DNA of 64,000 nucleotides. Source: Pseudomonadota bacterium. Its GTDB lineage: Bacteria > Pseudomonadota > Gammaproteobacteria > Pseudomonadales > Pseudohongiellaceae. Below the pieces are notes generated by a model. That model was given only the letters and a program-made list of their open reading frames with translations. It made no database searches and was not told the DNA's origin. Location of the stretch: the NCBI GenBank assembly GCA_027621405.1, contig JAQCBT010000003.1:124001-188000 (forward strand), read 5' to 3'. Shown in pieces: positions 1 through 8,161 of the stretch (its first letter is position 1; every line of letters begins with the position of its first letter). The position numbers and the translations under genes were made by a program.

Positions 1-32
1 CAAGTAGAACCTGAAGAAAGAACGGAAATCTC

Positions 33-1712
33 ATGACTGACAAGGACTTACGTAAACATTCCAAGATAATGGTTGATGGCGTGGAACAGGCTCCGAGCCG
101 GGCCATGCTGCGCGCCGTGGGCTTCGAGGACGCGGATTTCGCGAAGCCACAGATCGGCATCTGCTCCACCTGGTCCATGGTGACCCCCTGCAATATGCAC
201 ATCAACAAGCTCGCGGACGACGTCAAGAAAGGCACCGATCCGGCCGGCGGTAAGGGCATTATTTACAACGTGTTGACGATCTCCGACGGGATTTCCATGG
301 GAACCGAAGGCATGAAGTACTCCCTCGTTTCCAGGGAGGTGATCGCGGATAGCGTGGAGACAGTCTCTGGCTGTATGGGCCATGACGCGATCATCGCCAT
401 CGGCGGCTGCGACAAGAATATGCCCGGCTTGATGATGGGCATGGCGCGCCTGAACCGCCCCTCTATCTTCATCTATGGCGGCACGATCCAGCCCGGCCCC
501 AAGCACACGAACATCATTTCCGTGTTCGAGGCCGTGGGCGGCCACGCGGCCGGCAACGTATCGGATATCGAACTGAAGCAGATCGAGGACACGGCGATCC
601 CCGGCCCCGGCTCCTGTGGCGGCATGTACACCGCGAACACCATGGCGTCCGCGATCGAGGCCATGGGCATGAGCCTGCCCAACAGCTCGGCCCAGGATGC
701 CATCAGTGCCGAGAAGGAAAACGACTGCATCAGCGCCGGCGAGGCCATCATGCACCTGCTGGAACACGATATTAAGCCCAGCGATATCATGACCCGGGCC
801 GCATTCGAGAATGCGATCAAGGTCACGATCGCCCTCGGCGGTTCCACGAATGCCGTGCTGCACCTGCTGGCCATGGCCCACACCATCGGTGTGCCCCTGG
901 AACTGGATGACTTCAATGAGATCGGCAAGAGTATCCCCATGCTCGCGGACCTCAAGCCCAGTGGCAAATACCTGATGTCAGAGTTGATCAAGATCGGCGG
1001 CATCCAGCCCCTGATGAAGATGATGCTGGACGCCGGCATGCTGGATGGCTCCTGCATGACTGTCACCGGCAAGACCCTGGCCGAGAACCTGGCCAACGTG
1101 GCCCCCTATCCCGAAGGCCAGGACATCATCCGCCCGCTGGACAAGCCCATCAAGAAGGACAGCCACCTGCGCATCCTGCGCGGCAACCTTGCCCCCACCG
1201 GCGCGGTGGCGAAGATCACTGGCAAGGAAGGACTCAGCTTCACCGGCAACGCCAGGGTATTCGACTCCGAGGAAGAGTGCCTCAAGGGCATCCTCAACGG
1301 TACAGTAGTGAAAGACGACGTGCTGGTCATTCGTTATGAAGGCCCGAAAGGCGCACCCGGCATGCGGGAAATGCTCTCCCCCACCTCGGCCATCATGGGC
1401 AAGGGTATGGGAGAAGAAGTGGCCCTGATTACCGACGGTCGCTTCAGTGGCGGCAGCCACGGCTTCGTCGTGGGACACGTGACCCCGGAAGCGATCGAGG
1501 GCGGTCCCATCGCCATCGTACAGACCGGCGACCGCATCTCCATCGATGCCGAGGCCAATACCGTAAACCTGGAACTCAGCGACGAGGAAATCCAGGCCCG
1601 GCTGGCGAAGTGGCAGAAACCACCACCCCGCTACAGCCGCGGAGTGCTGGCCAAGTTCGCCGCCTCGGTGGCCTCGGCCTCGGAAGGCGCGGTAACGGAC
1701 AAGTATCTCTGA
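33..1712 (+). CDS. ilvD: Dihydroxy-acid dehydratase
   Basis: The 559-residue product is a full-length IlvD/Edd family dehydratase. It converts 2,3-dihydroxy-isovalerate and 2,3-dihydroxy-3-methylvalerate to the 2-keto acids in valine and isoleucine synthesis in the cytoplasm. Family hallmarks are visible: ICSTW with Cys44, GGCDKNMPG with Cys126, PGSCGGMYTANTM with Cys195, and the C-terminal TDGRFSGGSHG block. The three cysteines are the expected Fe-S cluster ligands. The length matches the shorter (about 560 residue) branch rather than the about 616-residue E. coli enzyme. The ATG follows a GGAAAT ribosome-binding stretch by a few bases. No other ilv gene is visible, and the next gene follows after 59 bases, so co-transcription is possible. 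Sugar-acid dehydratases of the same family cannot be formally excluded. Confidence 0.95.
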   Translation: MTDKDLRKHSKIMVDGVEQAPSRAMLRAVGFEDADFAKPQIGICSTWSMVTPCNMHINKLADDVKKGTDPAGGKGIIYNVLTISDGISMGTEGMKYSLVSREVIADSVETVSGCMGHDAIIAIGGCDKNMPGLMMGMARLNRPSIFIYGGTIQPGPKHTNIISVFEAVGGHAAGNVSDIELKQIEDTAIPGPGSCGGMYTANTMASAIEAMGMSLPNSSAQDAISAEKENDCISAGEAIMHLLEHDIKPSDIMTRAAFENAIKVTIALGGSTNAVLHLLAMAHTIGVPLELDDFNEIGKSIPMLADLKPSGKYLMSELIKIGGIQPLMKMMLDAGMLDGSCMTVTGKTLAENLANVAPYPEGQDIIRPLDKPIKKDSHLRILRGNLAPTGAVAKITGKEGLSFTGNARVFDSEEECLKGILNGTVVKDDVLVIRYEGPKGAPGMREMLSPTSAIMGKGMGEEVALITDGRFSGGSHGFVVGHVTPEAIEGGPIAIVQTGDRISIDAEANTVNLELSDEEIQARLAKWQKPPPRYSRGVLAKFAASVASASEGAVTDKYL

Positions 1713-1771
1713 GGACGAGAGTCACTTTCCGGCATCACAGCCGATAACTGGGTAAACACAAGAACAAGAAT

Positions 1772-2806
1772 ATGCCCGACTTCTTCACCAACTTCGGAAC
1801 CCTGCTGACAGACTCGTTTCTGCAGCGGGGCGCCCTGTGGGCGCTGAACAATATTCCCAACTTCCCACCCATCATCCAGACGGTGCATATCCTCGGCATC
1901 GCCGTGATCATGGGAAGCGCTGTGCTACTGGGACTCAGGGTGCTGGGTCTGGCAATCCCCTCGCAACCCGTCAGCGAACTCGCCACCCGGGTCATGCCCT
2001 GGTTCTGGATCGCCCTGGCCACAAACATCTTCTCCGGCGCCTTCTTCGTGTTTGGCCGCCCCATGCGCTATTTCAACAACCCGGTGTTCGCGACGAAGAT
2101 GGCCTGCCTGCTGCCGGCGCTGTTGCTCTTGGGATTCTTCTTCTACATGCACAAGCGAGAACCCGGCTATTGGGAGCAGCAGAACCACAGGCTCGTGGCC
2201 AAGATCACCGCCCTGTTATGGATACTGCTGCTGCTCATGGTCGCCACTGCCGGCCGCTGGATCGCCTACCGGGAATACCTGGATTATCCGCTGTGGACCA
2301 TGGAGCCCTACTTCGATGGTTCGGAGTATCCATTCTGGGTCGGGGTGGAAAACTGGGGGCTGTCCCAGATTATCGCTGCCACGAACTGGTTCCCCACCCT
2401 GGAGACGATCCACGTCATCGCCGCCGCGATGGTGGTCGGTTCAATCCTCTGGGTAGACCTGCGCCTGATCGGCGTCGCAGCAACCCGTTATCCCATCACC
2501 ACCCTCAATCGCGAACTCATCCCCTGGACCTGGGGCGCATTCGTGATCGCGCTCATTACCGGCCTTGGCATGTTCATCACACGCGCCGCGGGGCATCTGG
2601 AGAACCCGGCGTTTCAGTCGAAGCTGGTGTTACTGGTACTGGCGGGGCTGAACATGGCCTATTTTCATTTCAAGGTTTACCGCGATGTGCAGCATTGGAA
2701 CGAGGTAGTGGATACGCCGACTCAGGTGAAAATTGCCGGCTTCCTGTCACTGTTCCTGTGGTCTGGTGTAATGCTCGCCGGACGTTGGGTTGGGCATATC
2801 GTTTAG
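1772..2806 (+). CDS. Tandem DUF6644-like integral membrane protein
   Basis: This 344-residue protein is strongly hydrophobic and appears to be an internal duplication. Residues about 10-165 and about 195-344 each follow the same pattern: an amphipathic start, a TM helix with a HILGIAV or HVIAAAM type motif, a conserved (L/V)(D/G)LR(L/V)(L/I)G turn, three further TM helices, and a closing (A)GRW(I/V) motif. The same single-repeat unit occurs in the two coupled genes at about 33.3-34.3 kb, so the family is present here both fused and split. The function is unknown; conserved His and Arg residues in membrane helices would suit a heme or quinone protein, but this is inference. It lies 59 bases after ilvD. 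Confidence 0.75.
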   Translation: MPDFFTNFGTLLTDSFLQRGALWALNNIPNFPPIIQTVHILGIAVIMGSAVLLGLRVLGLAIPSQPVSELATRVMPWFWIALATNIFSGAFFVFGRPMRYFNNPVFATKMACLLPALLLLGFFFYMHKREPGYWEQQNHRLVAKITALLWILLLLMVATAGRWIAYREYLDYPLWTMEPYFDGSEYPFWVGVENWGLSQIIAATNWFPTLETIHVIAAAMVVGSILWVDLRLIGVAATRYPITTLNRELIPWTWGAFVIALITGLGMFITRAAGHLENPAFQSKLVLLVLAGLNMAYFHFKVYRDVQHWNEVVDTPTQVKIAGFLSLFLWSGVMLAGRWVGHIV

Positions 2807-3116
2807 CCCTGCCTCGCCCCGCCAGAACTCCACCTGAATTACCTTATCAGCTCGCTTTGCTCTGGCGTGTTTCTCACTTTTCCATACGCTCTTAAAAAAC
2901 TAATTGAATTTTAAGCACATAGTGCAAACTCCGCGGAGATAAAGGGAAACCCCCTATCTGATGCGCGAGCGCACCCTATTCCAGATAAGGGAGGATTCCC
3001 ATTATCTCGAGATTAGGTATTAAGCAGGCGTAAACTAACTGTTCCAATTCAATGGATTGGAGCATAAACTGCACGAAGGTTCCCGCTAAAATAGAGGGGG
3101 TCACTTTATACAAATG
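2807..3116. other. Intergenic region left of the cassette
   Basis: No credible gene is seen in this stretch. It holds an imperfect inverted repeat (2944-3000, listed separately) and ends at the recombination point of the inserted cassette. The last bases before the cut, ACAAATG, resemble the run that precedes the cut in attI1 (ACAAAG), but the wider match is weak and no integrase gene is present in the window. Confidence 0.5.
2944..3000. repeat. Imperfect inverted repeat
   Basis: The left arm (2944-2960) begins GGGAAACCCCC and ends TATCTG. The right arm (2982-3000), read on the other strand, is GGGAATCCTCCC then TTATCTG. The arms pair over about 17 positions with two mismatches and a two-base bulge, around a loop of roughly 20 bases. 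There is no T-run, so a plain intrinsic terminator for the upstream gene is unlikely. A small mobile-element remnant or a structured RNA end are both possible. Confidence 0.4.
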
Positions 3117-3858
3117 TTAGTTAGCCTATTTAGACATCCAGCATGACTTCAAAGAAAGAAGGTGGCGTATCACGATACAAGCTTGAAAAAATCGCCGTAG
3201 AGGCTCTGGATAATTCATTACGACTGCATTTTGACGCGATCTTTCTGTTTTGGGCAGAATCATATGCGTCATCTTTCCAGTTGGCTGTACTAGCTCTTGA
3301 GGAATTTGCAAAGGCACAATGGGTAGAGCATTACGTATACACATCAATTACAAATGAAGGATTTCCTGATGAGAGATTTGAGCAAGAATGGCTTCAGCTT
3401 CTATACCGACACCCAGAGAAGCAGTGGTCATTTTTAGCAAGAGAGATATTCGATTTCTCTCCAAAATTCGCTGAATTCGTTCGCGAGAACAAACTTGAAG
3501 AAAAGAAGCAGAACGCCACATATGTCGGTCTGTCGCGATCTAAAGGAAAAGTGGACACATCAAGTAGGGTTTCTACTCCAAAAAGGATAAAGGCCAAAGA
3601 TCCACTTCAAATCATCTCCATATTGAATGGGGAATATAAGCACATCATCAAAAACATCGATTTTTATGAAATGCACTATGGTCTTGCGGGAATGGATGAG
3701 CTATTCGATAAAGTCACTATCGAGCTGGTTCAAGAATGGCCTTACAGTTCCGGCCTGAAATCGCGGAAATGGAGAAAGGTTTGGCACGAGACAAGGCCAA
3801 CTAACAATTAATTCAATAAAGGACAAACTGCTACGCAGTTTGCCCATTAACCAGGGCG
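3117..3858 (+). mobile_element. Single integron gene cassette (AbiV-like cargo)
   Basis: The insert is bounded on the left by GTTAGTT (3116-3122) and on the right by a 66-base attC-like site (3799-3864) ending GCGTTATTT. Cutting each G^TT and closing the circle gives an attC whose R'' box AACTAAC (3799-3805) is perfectly complementary to R' GTTAGTT. This is exactly what a cassette should show, because its own six terminal bases end up at the left border after insertion. The cargo is one short promoterless-looking gene whose stop codon lies inside attC, again typical of cassettes. It is visibly AT-richer than its neighbours. No integrase or further attC is seen, so it is a lone cassette at a secondary site or in a decayed array. 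Confidence 0.75.
3143..3811 (+). CDS. AbiV-like abortive infection protein
   Basis: The 222-residue protein resembles the AbiV/HEPN-AbiV family. The N-terminal half has the typical helix, with alternating small residues followed by LALEEFAKAQW at about residues 51-61, which is the family signature (SxxLAxLALEExgKa). AbiV in Lactococcus is a phage-resistance protein acting on phage translation. The remainder is helical and rich in Lys and Glu with no membrane segment. Codon use is AT-richer than that of the flanking genes, and the gene sits alone inside the cassette described separately. No good ribosome-binding site precedes the ATG, as in many cassettes. Phage defence is inferred from the family only. 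Confidence 0.65.
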   Translation: MTSKKEGGVSRYKLEKIAVEALDNSLRLHFDAIFLFWAESYASSFQLAVLALEEFAKAQWVEHYVYTSITNEGFPDERFEQEWLQLLYRHPEKQWSFLAREIFDFSPKFAEFVRENKLEEKKQNATYVGLSRSKGKVDTSSRVSTPKRIKAKDPLQIISILNGEYKHIIKNIDFYEMHYGLAGMDELFDKVTIELVQEWPYSSGLKSRKWRKVWHETRPTNN

Positions 3859-3864
3859 TTATTT
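3799..3864 (+). repeat. attC recombination site
   Basis: The R'' box is AACTAAC (3799-3805), followed by a five-base spacer and L'' ATTCAAT (3811-3817). The apical stem is CAAACTGC (3823-3830) with GCAGTTTG (3834-3841) around a TAC loop. L' is ATTAAC (3846-3851), and R' is GTTATTT (3858-3864). L'' and L' pair only if one base, C3814, is looped out, which reproduces the extrahelical base that sets strand choice in folded attC sites. Layout and length match short attC sites such as those of aadA cassettes. Confidence 0.8.
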
Positions 3865-4095
3865 GGCTGCGCAATTTACTAAAGGTTCCTCAGCTTTTTC
3901 GAGATCAGCACCGCCCCAGTGATCATGCTTGTGGCGCTGGCCCGTCAGCAGGGCTAACGCACCGAGCCCGGCGCCGGCTTGGCGCAGCAGAGTCGTCTCT
4001 GCCGGGCGAAGCTGCACGATCGGCGTCCACTTCCTGTAAAATGCTCCCCTGCCCCCTGTTTCGCGCAGCCCGATCCGGCTACACTGTTGGGCACC

Positions 4096-4596
4096 ATGAA
4101 AACCAATCCATCCCTGTCACCCTGGACAACTGCCGAAGGCGGTTGCGGCTGCAAAGCGCTGCGCTACCAGCTCACCGCCAGGCCGCTTTTCGTTCACTGT
4201 TGTCATTGCCGCTGGTGCCAGCGAGAGACAGGCACGGCATTTGCGCTCAATGCCCTGATCGAGTCTGACCAGGTCTCGTTGCTGACGGGCGCACCCTTGC
4301 TGGTTGACACCCCTTCCAACAGCGGCCGCGGCCAGAAAATAGCACGCTGCCCCACCTGTCATGTGGCCATCTGGAGCGAGTATGCCGGTGCAGGCCCGCT
4401 AATGAAGTTTGTACGTGTTGGAACGCTCGACAATCCGGATCTGCTGCAGCCGGATATCCATATATTTACTGCATCAAAACAGCCCTGGGTACAACTTGCG
4501 CCCGATGTGCCCGCCGTCCCGGAATACTACATTATGAAGGCATATTGGCCAGCGGACAGCCTTGAACGATATGCGCGATTGCGAGACAAGAATTAG
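4096..4596 (+). CDS. GFA family (glutathione-dependent formaldehyde-activating-like) protein
   Basis: This 166-residue protein belongs to the GFA/CENP-V zinc-binding fold. It shows the expected cysteine pattern: GGCGCKALRY near residues 16-25, then HCCHCRWCQRETG, and later ARCPTCHVAIWSEY, which together supply two zinc sites. Family members are annotated as formaldehyde-glutathione ligases, but most have no proven activity, so the substrate is unknown. The ATG at 4096 was chosen over an in-frame upstream start at 3979 because homology begins at MKTNPS and the upstream extension looks like cassette-flank sequence. It lies 231 bases right of the integron-type cassette border. Confidence 0.8.
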   Translation: MKTNPSLSPWTTAEGGCGCKALRYQLTARPLFVHCCHCRWCQRETGTAFALNALIESDQVSLLTGAPLLVDTPSNSGRGQKIARCPTCHVAIWSEYAGAGPLMKFVRVGTLDNPDLLQPDIHIFTASKQPWVQLAPDVPAVPEYYIMKAYWPADSLERYARLRDKN

Positions 4597-4633
4597 GGTC
4601 AGTTCTCTTCTTTTGTAACAGGCAGTCCCGATG

Positions 4634-4948
4634 TTAGTTGGCCACCGCATCCTGCAGGACATTGCCCTCGCGCTGCATTACGATGTACAACAATGGACCT
4701 ATGGAACCAAGGGACAGTGTGGCCACAACGAAAGGCCAGGGATTGCGCCCGCTGCGCCTGGCATCGGGAACCAGCCAGAACAGTACCAGAATGAGGGCAA
4801 TGACCAGGTCGGCAAATACCTGCCAACCTGCCGGGCTATGTCGATGGTAGTCGAAGATGCCCAGGTAGCCCACTTCCATGAGAGCGTACAGACTGAGCAT
4901 CGAGAAAGGCAGTAATAAGGCCAAGGCAAGGTATTTAGGCAGGCGCAT
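4634..4948 (-). CDS. DUF2834-like small membrane protein
   Basis: The 104-residue protein has three predicted TM helices, at about residues 5-25, 42-60 and 75-95. It shows the DUF2834 pattern of an ADLVIALILVLFW helix, a basic turn (ARRSGRNPW), and a last helix ending LLYIVMQRE. The function is unknown. The start at 4948 is favoured over an in-frame ATG six codons earlier because AGGAG lies six bases before it and falls inside the longer version. It converges with the GFA gene, whose stop is 37 bases away. Confidence 0.65.
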   Translation of the reverse strand: MRLPKYLALALLLPFSMLSLYALMEVGYLGIFDYHRHSPAGWQVFADLVIALILVLFWLVPDARRSGRNPWPFVVATLSLGSIGPLLYIVMQREGNVLQDAVAN

Positions 4949-5086
4949 GATGATCTCCTGTAGCAATGACAGGACTTATCATCCACGACCAGGGTTATGC
5001 CAGCAATTACCTGACAGGTAATGAGCCCTGGGAAACACCCGTGAACAGGAGAATGCACTTCTGCTTATCACAAACCTGTTCCTCGA

Positions 5087-6064
5087 TCAGGCAATCACGT
5101 CGATGACCACATTACCAAACTTGGCGTCGCTGTCGACGTAACGGTGAGCGTCGACGATCTCCTCCAGGGTGAAGTGGCGATCGATCGGAACCTGAAGCTG
5201 GCCTGCGGCAACCTTATCTACGAGGGCCTGCAGCACCTGCCGGTCATAGCCGGCCATGCCTACGATCACCTGCTTGCCAGTGCGACGTGCAATGCCGATT
5301 CTGCGCAGCATCTGCCCAAGGTAGATGTTCATCAACAACAGCCGCCCCCCTTCCCGGGTCAGCCGTAATCCATCGGAAAAACTGGCGTATTTGTGGATGT
5401 TGAACACGACGTCGAAACGCTCCGTGAGTTGCGTGAGTGGCGTCGTCTTGAAATCGATGCAACTGTCAGCGCCCAGCGCGCTGAGCTTCGCCAGTTTGTC
5501 GCCAGTATCCACCACAGTAACCCGGGCACCAGCCTGCTTCGCCAGTTGCAGGGACAGGGTACCGATACTGCCCCCGGCACCCACCAGCAGCACCTCATGA
5601 TCTGGCTGGATGGAGGCCAATTGATGAAAATGCCAGGCGTTCAGGCCACCGACACACAGGGCGGCAGCTTCCCCGAAACTAAGCTGTGCCGGTTTACGGG
5701 CGATCGGCCCATCCGCCTCAAGCACGATGAACTCCGCGTAGGCGCCCAGGCTGGCACTGGTGGGCGCGAGTACTTCATCGCCCGGGCTGAACCCGGTCAC
5801 CCCTTCGCCAACAGCCTCCACAGTACCCGCCAGCTCCTGCCCCAGAACCTTGCCACGTCGCGGCCTGAACAGACCCATCATCATACGTACCGGCAACCAG
5901 AATAGCGGCAGGATATCGCTACGCCGCATCTCGCTGTCGCCGGCGAATCCCGTCGTGGCATGTACTCGAGCCAGTATCTGCCCGTGACGGGGTTGCGGCT
6001 TTTCGGCTTCCGCCAGGCCAAGCACTTCTGGGCCACCATAGGCGCTCCAGGTCACTACTCGCAT
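5087..6064 (-). CDS. Zinc-independent MDR (quinone-oxidoreductase-like) dehydrogenase
   Basis: The 325-residue product is a medium-chain NAD(P)-dependent oxidoreductase of the quinone oxidoreductase/zeta-crystallin branch. The GroES-like N-terminal domain includes GKVLGQELAGTVEAVGEGV. The Rossmann domain shows VGAGGSIGTLSLQLAKQAGA at about residues 140-160. The catalytic zinc cysteines of alcohol dehydrogenases are absent, which fits a quinone or enone reductase. The substrate is unknown. The start at 6064 was chosen because GGAG lies nine bases upstream and the family N-terminus begins MRVVTW. It is a single gene with no operon partner. Confidence 0.85.
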   Translation of the reverse strand: MRVVTWSAYGGPEVLGLAEAEKPQPRHGQILARVHATTGFAGDSEMRRSDILPLFWLPVRMMMGLFRPRRGKVLGQELAGTVEAVGEGVTGFSPGDEVLAPTSASLGAYAEFIVLEADGPIARKPAQLSFGEAAALCVGGLNAWHFHQLASIQPDHEVLLVGAGGSIGTLSLQLAKQAGARVTVVDTGDKLAKLSALGADSCIDFKTTPLTQLTERFDVVFNIHKYASFSDGLRLTREGGRLLLMNIYLGQMLRRIGIARRTGKQVIVGMAGYDRQVLQALVDKVAAGQLQVPIDRHFTLEEIVDAHRYVDSDAKFGNVVIDVIA

Positions 6065-6331
6065 AACACACTTCTCCGGGTCATGAGTTTGCAGCAATCA
6101 GGACGAACTGTGAGCATGACCCTGGCTGCGCAATAAATACCCACGCTGAGCAAGCTGAATGACCAGCAGTTGCCAAACCGGGGGTGGCTCTATAGTCTTG
6201 CCTCCCGGGCTACGGAGTTCCCACTGGTTCAAAAAACTGACTATGCCGAGACCTTATCAAGAGCCAATGTGACGTTCCCAGTGCGGGCGCCTGGCTGCTC
6301 CAAGGGTCATGGAAAGCTGCGTACTCATCAC

Positions 6332-7060
6332 GTGAAAAACAGTAAACACCCTAACTCACTTGCCACGGCATTGCGACCCATCATAAGCAGAGCCTGCTTC
6401 GCCCTGCTTGTTGCCGCGCCGGCCACACAGGCCTTTATCAACGAGAGGACCGAGCACTATGACATCTACGGTTCTACCTTTGGCGAACTAGTTACCGAGA
6501 TCGACCGTAAGGGTCCGCGTGGTTTTACCGCTTATACCGAAAGTGAATTCACCTACAAATTCCAGACATCGGCAACCAGCACCGGATGCCGTGTTTCCTC
6601 GCTGCAGGTGGATGTGGATATCACCTACACCATGCCCAGATGGGAGAACAGAGAGCTGGCCAGCGCGGAGTTACGTGCCTCATGGGATTCTTCCTTCACC
6701 GCCCTGGAAAGGCATGAGAAGCAACACGGTGCGATCGCCAAGCAAACCTACAACCAGATCATTCGCGAAGTGCGTCAGCTTGGTGTCCGGGATTCCTGTG
6801 GTGAATTTGGAACACTGGTGGCTTCAGTCTTTAACAGCGCACTGGCAGCCAATTCAGAGCGCCAGCGCAACTATGACCAGACTACTGACCACGGAAAACT
6901 CGAAGGTGCCGCTTTCCAATCGGCACAGTCGACAAGCGCCACACCTGCTCTGACAGAGTCCAGCCCCAGAAACTCTGCCCCAACAAACAGCTCGAACCTG
7001 TTCTGGTATTTCCTGGGAGGACTGATAATCGTGCTTCTTTATATGACGCGACGGACCTAG
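6332..7060 (+). CDS. DUF922 secreted zinc-protease-like protein with C-terminal anchor
   Basis: The protein carries a signal-peptide-like segment (ISRACFALLVAAPATQA). The DUF922 domain follows, with GFTAYTESEF near its start, a CR...VDVDITYTMPRW strand region and the helix ALERHEKQHGAIA. This HExxH-like motif reads H-E-K-Q-H and is the reason the family is called a predicted zinc-dependent protease. A conserved Cys pair (in TGCRVSS and VRDSCGEF) could form a disulfide. A serine/threonine-rich linker leads to a C-terminal TM helix (FWYFLGGLIIVLLYM) ending in Arg residues, suggesting anchoring to the inner membrane. A GTG start at 6332 places the signal peptide correctly; a TTG at 6170 would add 54 unlikely residues. 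Activity is unproven. Confidence 0.7.
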   Translation: MKNSKHPNSLATALRPIISRACFALLVAAPATQAFINERTEHYDIYGSTFGELVTEIDRKGPRGFTAYTESEFTYKFQTSATSTGCRVSSLQVDVDITYTMPRWENRELASAELRASWDSSFTALERHEKQHGAIAKQTYNQIIREVRQLGVRDSCGEFGTLVASVFNSALAANSERQRNYDQTTDHGKLEGAAFQSAQSTSATPALTESSPRNSAPTNSSNLFWYFLGGLIIVLLYMTRRT

Positions 7061-7088
7061 GCACCTGTAGCTTCCTCGCAGTGGGAAA

Positions 7089-7538
7089 TCACGGCAGCTT
7101 CAGATCAGGGTAGAGTCGCTTCGCGCAATCCGGGCACAGGCCATGGGTAAAGGTCGCTTCCGTTCGACTACTGATATAGCGCTCAATGGCATTCCAGTAA
7201 CCCTGATCATCGCGGATATCTTTGCAGGAAGCACAGATAGGAAGCAATCCGCTCAACTGTTTCACATCGGCAAGGGCTGCTTCCAGCTGTGAGGTGCGGT
7301 CTCTCAACACCTCTTCTGTACTGGCAATTGCAACTAGCAGCTTGCCGTAATAGAGGATTATGGGTGGCGCGACGAGTGATGGAATGATGACGGCTGATAT
7401 GGCATTTCGAAGAGTCAGATCAATCAAGAAGAAATCAAACAGTACTACTGTGAGCAGCACCGAAACAATTACAGCAACGGCGGTAAATATTAACGTGGAA
7501 GGAATCAGGCCGATTCTAAGAACAATATTTTGCTTCAT
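7089..7538 (-). CDS. Membrane-anchored protein with CxxC sensor-linker motif
   Basis: This 149-residue protein has two TM helices (about residues 8-32 and 42-66) and a short coiled coil (EEVLRDRTSQLEAALADVKQ). It ends in the motif LSGLLPICASCKDIRDD, then GYW and HGLCPDCAKRLYP. The motif is well known at the ends of PAS and receiver proteins and beside some histidine kinases, where two CxxC pairs probably bind metal or sense redox state. Here it stands alone with no kinase, GGDEF or receiver domain, so the output is unknown. The ATG at 7538 is chosen over a TTG nine codons earlier, with GAGAAAG just upstream. Confidence 0.65.
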   Translation of the reverse strand: MKQNIVLRIGLIPSTLIFTAVAVIVSVLLTVVLFDFFLIDLTLRNAISAVIIPSLVAPPIILYYGKLLVAIASTEEVLRDRTSQLEAALADVKQLSGLLPICASCKDIRDDQGYWNAIERYISSRTEATFTHGLCPDCAKRLYPDLKLP

Positions 7539-7621
7539 CTCTTTCTCAATACAAGGCGTCAACAATCCCGGCGTTCAATAATTTTGTGCTGCAGACTTTC
7601 CTTAATCCAGCTTTCCAGTCT

Positions 7622-7936
7622 CTAATCGAGGTAGGAGCAACAGTAATCCGTAACCTCACCCACCTTGATGTCGAACGCAGAAGCCGCCGGCACCTCGAAA
7701 CTCGTACCACCAGAAAAAGACTGCCATTCATCACTGCCCGGTAGCAGCACAGACACCGAACCAGCCTGGATTTCCATTAGCTCCTTCTTTGCCGTGTCGA
7801 ACCGGTAGTCGCCCGGCATCATGATGCCCAGGGTCTTCTTCTCACCGGAAGGAAAAATCACGGTTCGGCTGGTTACCTTGCCATCGAAATAGACATTGGC
7901 CAGGCGCTCGATAGTGACATTTTCAAAACTGCTCAT
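7622..7936 (-). CDS. ppnP: Pyrimidine/purine nucleoside phosphorylase
   Basis: The 104-residue protein matches PpnP (formerly YaiE/DUF1255), a small cupin that splits nucleosides with phosphate into base and ribose-1-phosphate. Recognisable blocks are [46 protein letters not shown] and [13 protein letters not shown]. coli PpnP is about 94 residues, so this version is slightly longer at the N-terminus. The start at MSSFENV is preferred, because 31 upstream in-frame residues do not resemble the family. It is a monocistronic-looking cytoplasmic enzyme. Confidence 0.88.
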   Translation of the reverse strand: MSSFENVTIERLANVYFDGKVTSRTVIFPSGEKKTLGIMMPGDYRFDTAKKELMEIQAGSVSVLLPGSDEWQSFSGGTSFEVPAASAFDIKVGEVTDYCCSYLD

Positions 7937-8161
7937 AATTGCTGAATTCCTGCTGTTACAATCACCTCCCGATAATGCCGGGTGGTGGAGGTTTGTGAAG
8001 GTTTGGATTTGCGGCGCTATTTTACTCAAACATCACAGGAGAAATAGGCAGAGTTGTCCCAATGTTGCAATCGGTGACAAAAAGCCGCCGCTTTCCAGCA
8101 GTCACGGCGAATAGTTCCTTTCGTACTTTTTGCCAGAAATTGCTATATTTCGACTTTTCCA

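Noticed and set aside
48-881. Long open frame antisense to ilvD (277 aa) and similar frames at 978-1478 and 473-1096.
   Set aside because: They are shadows of the GC-rich ilvD codons, with His/Gly/Arg-biased composition and no family match.
1837-2895. 352-codon frame overlapping the DUF6644-like gene on the same strand.
   Set aside because: It is the +2 frame shadow, rich in Arg, Pro and His; the membrane protein frame is clearly the real one.
3945-3985. Possible second attC (GGGCTAACGC, reverse complement of a GCGTTAGCCC-type end).
   Set aside because: No matching R''/L'' partner and no gene attached; one motif alone is not evidence for a second cassette.
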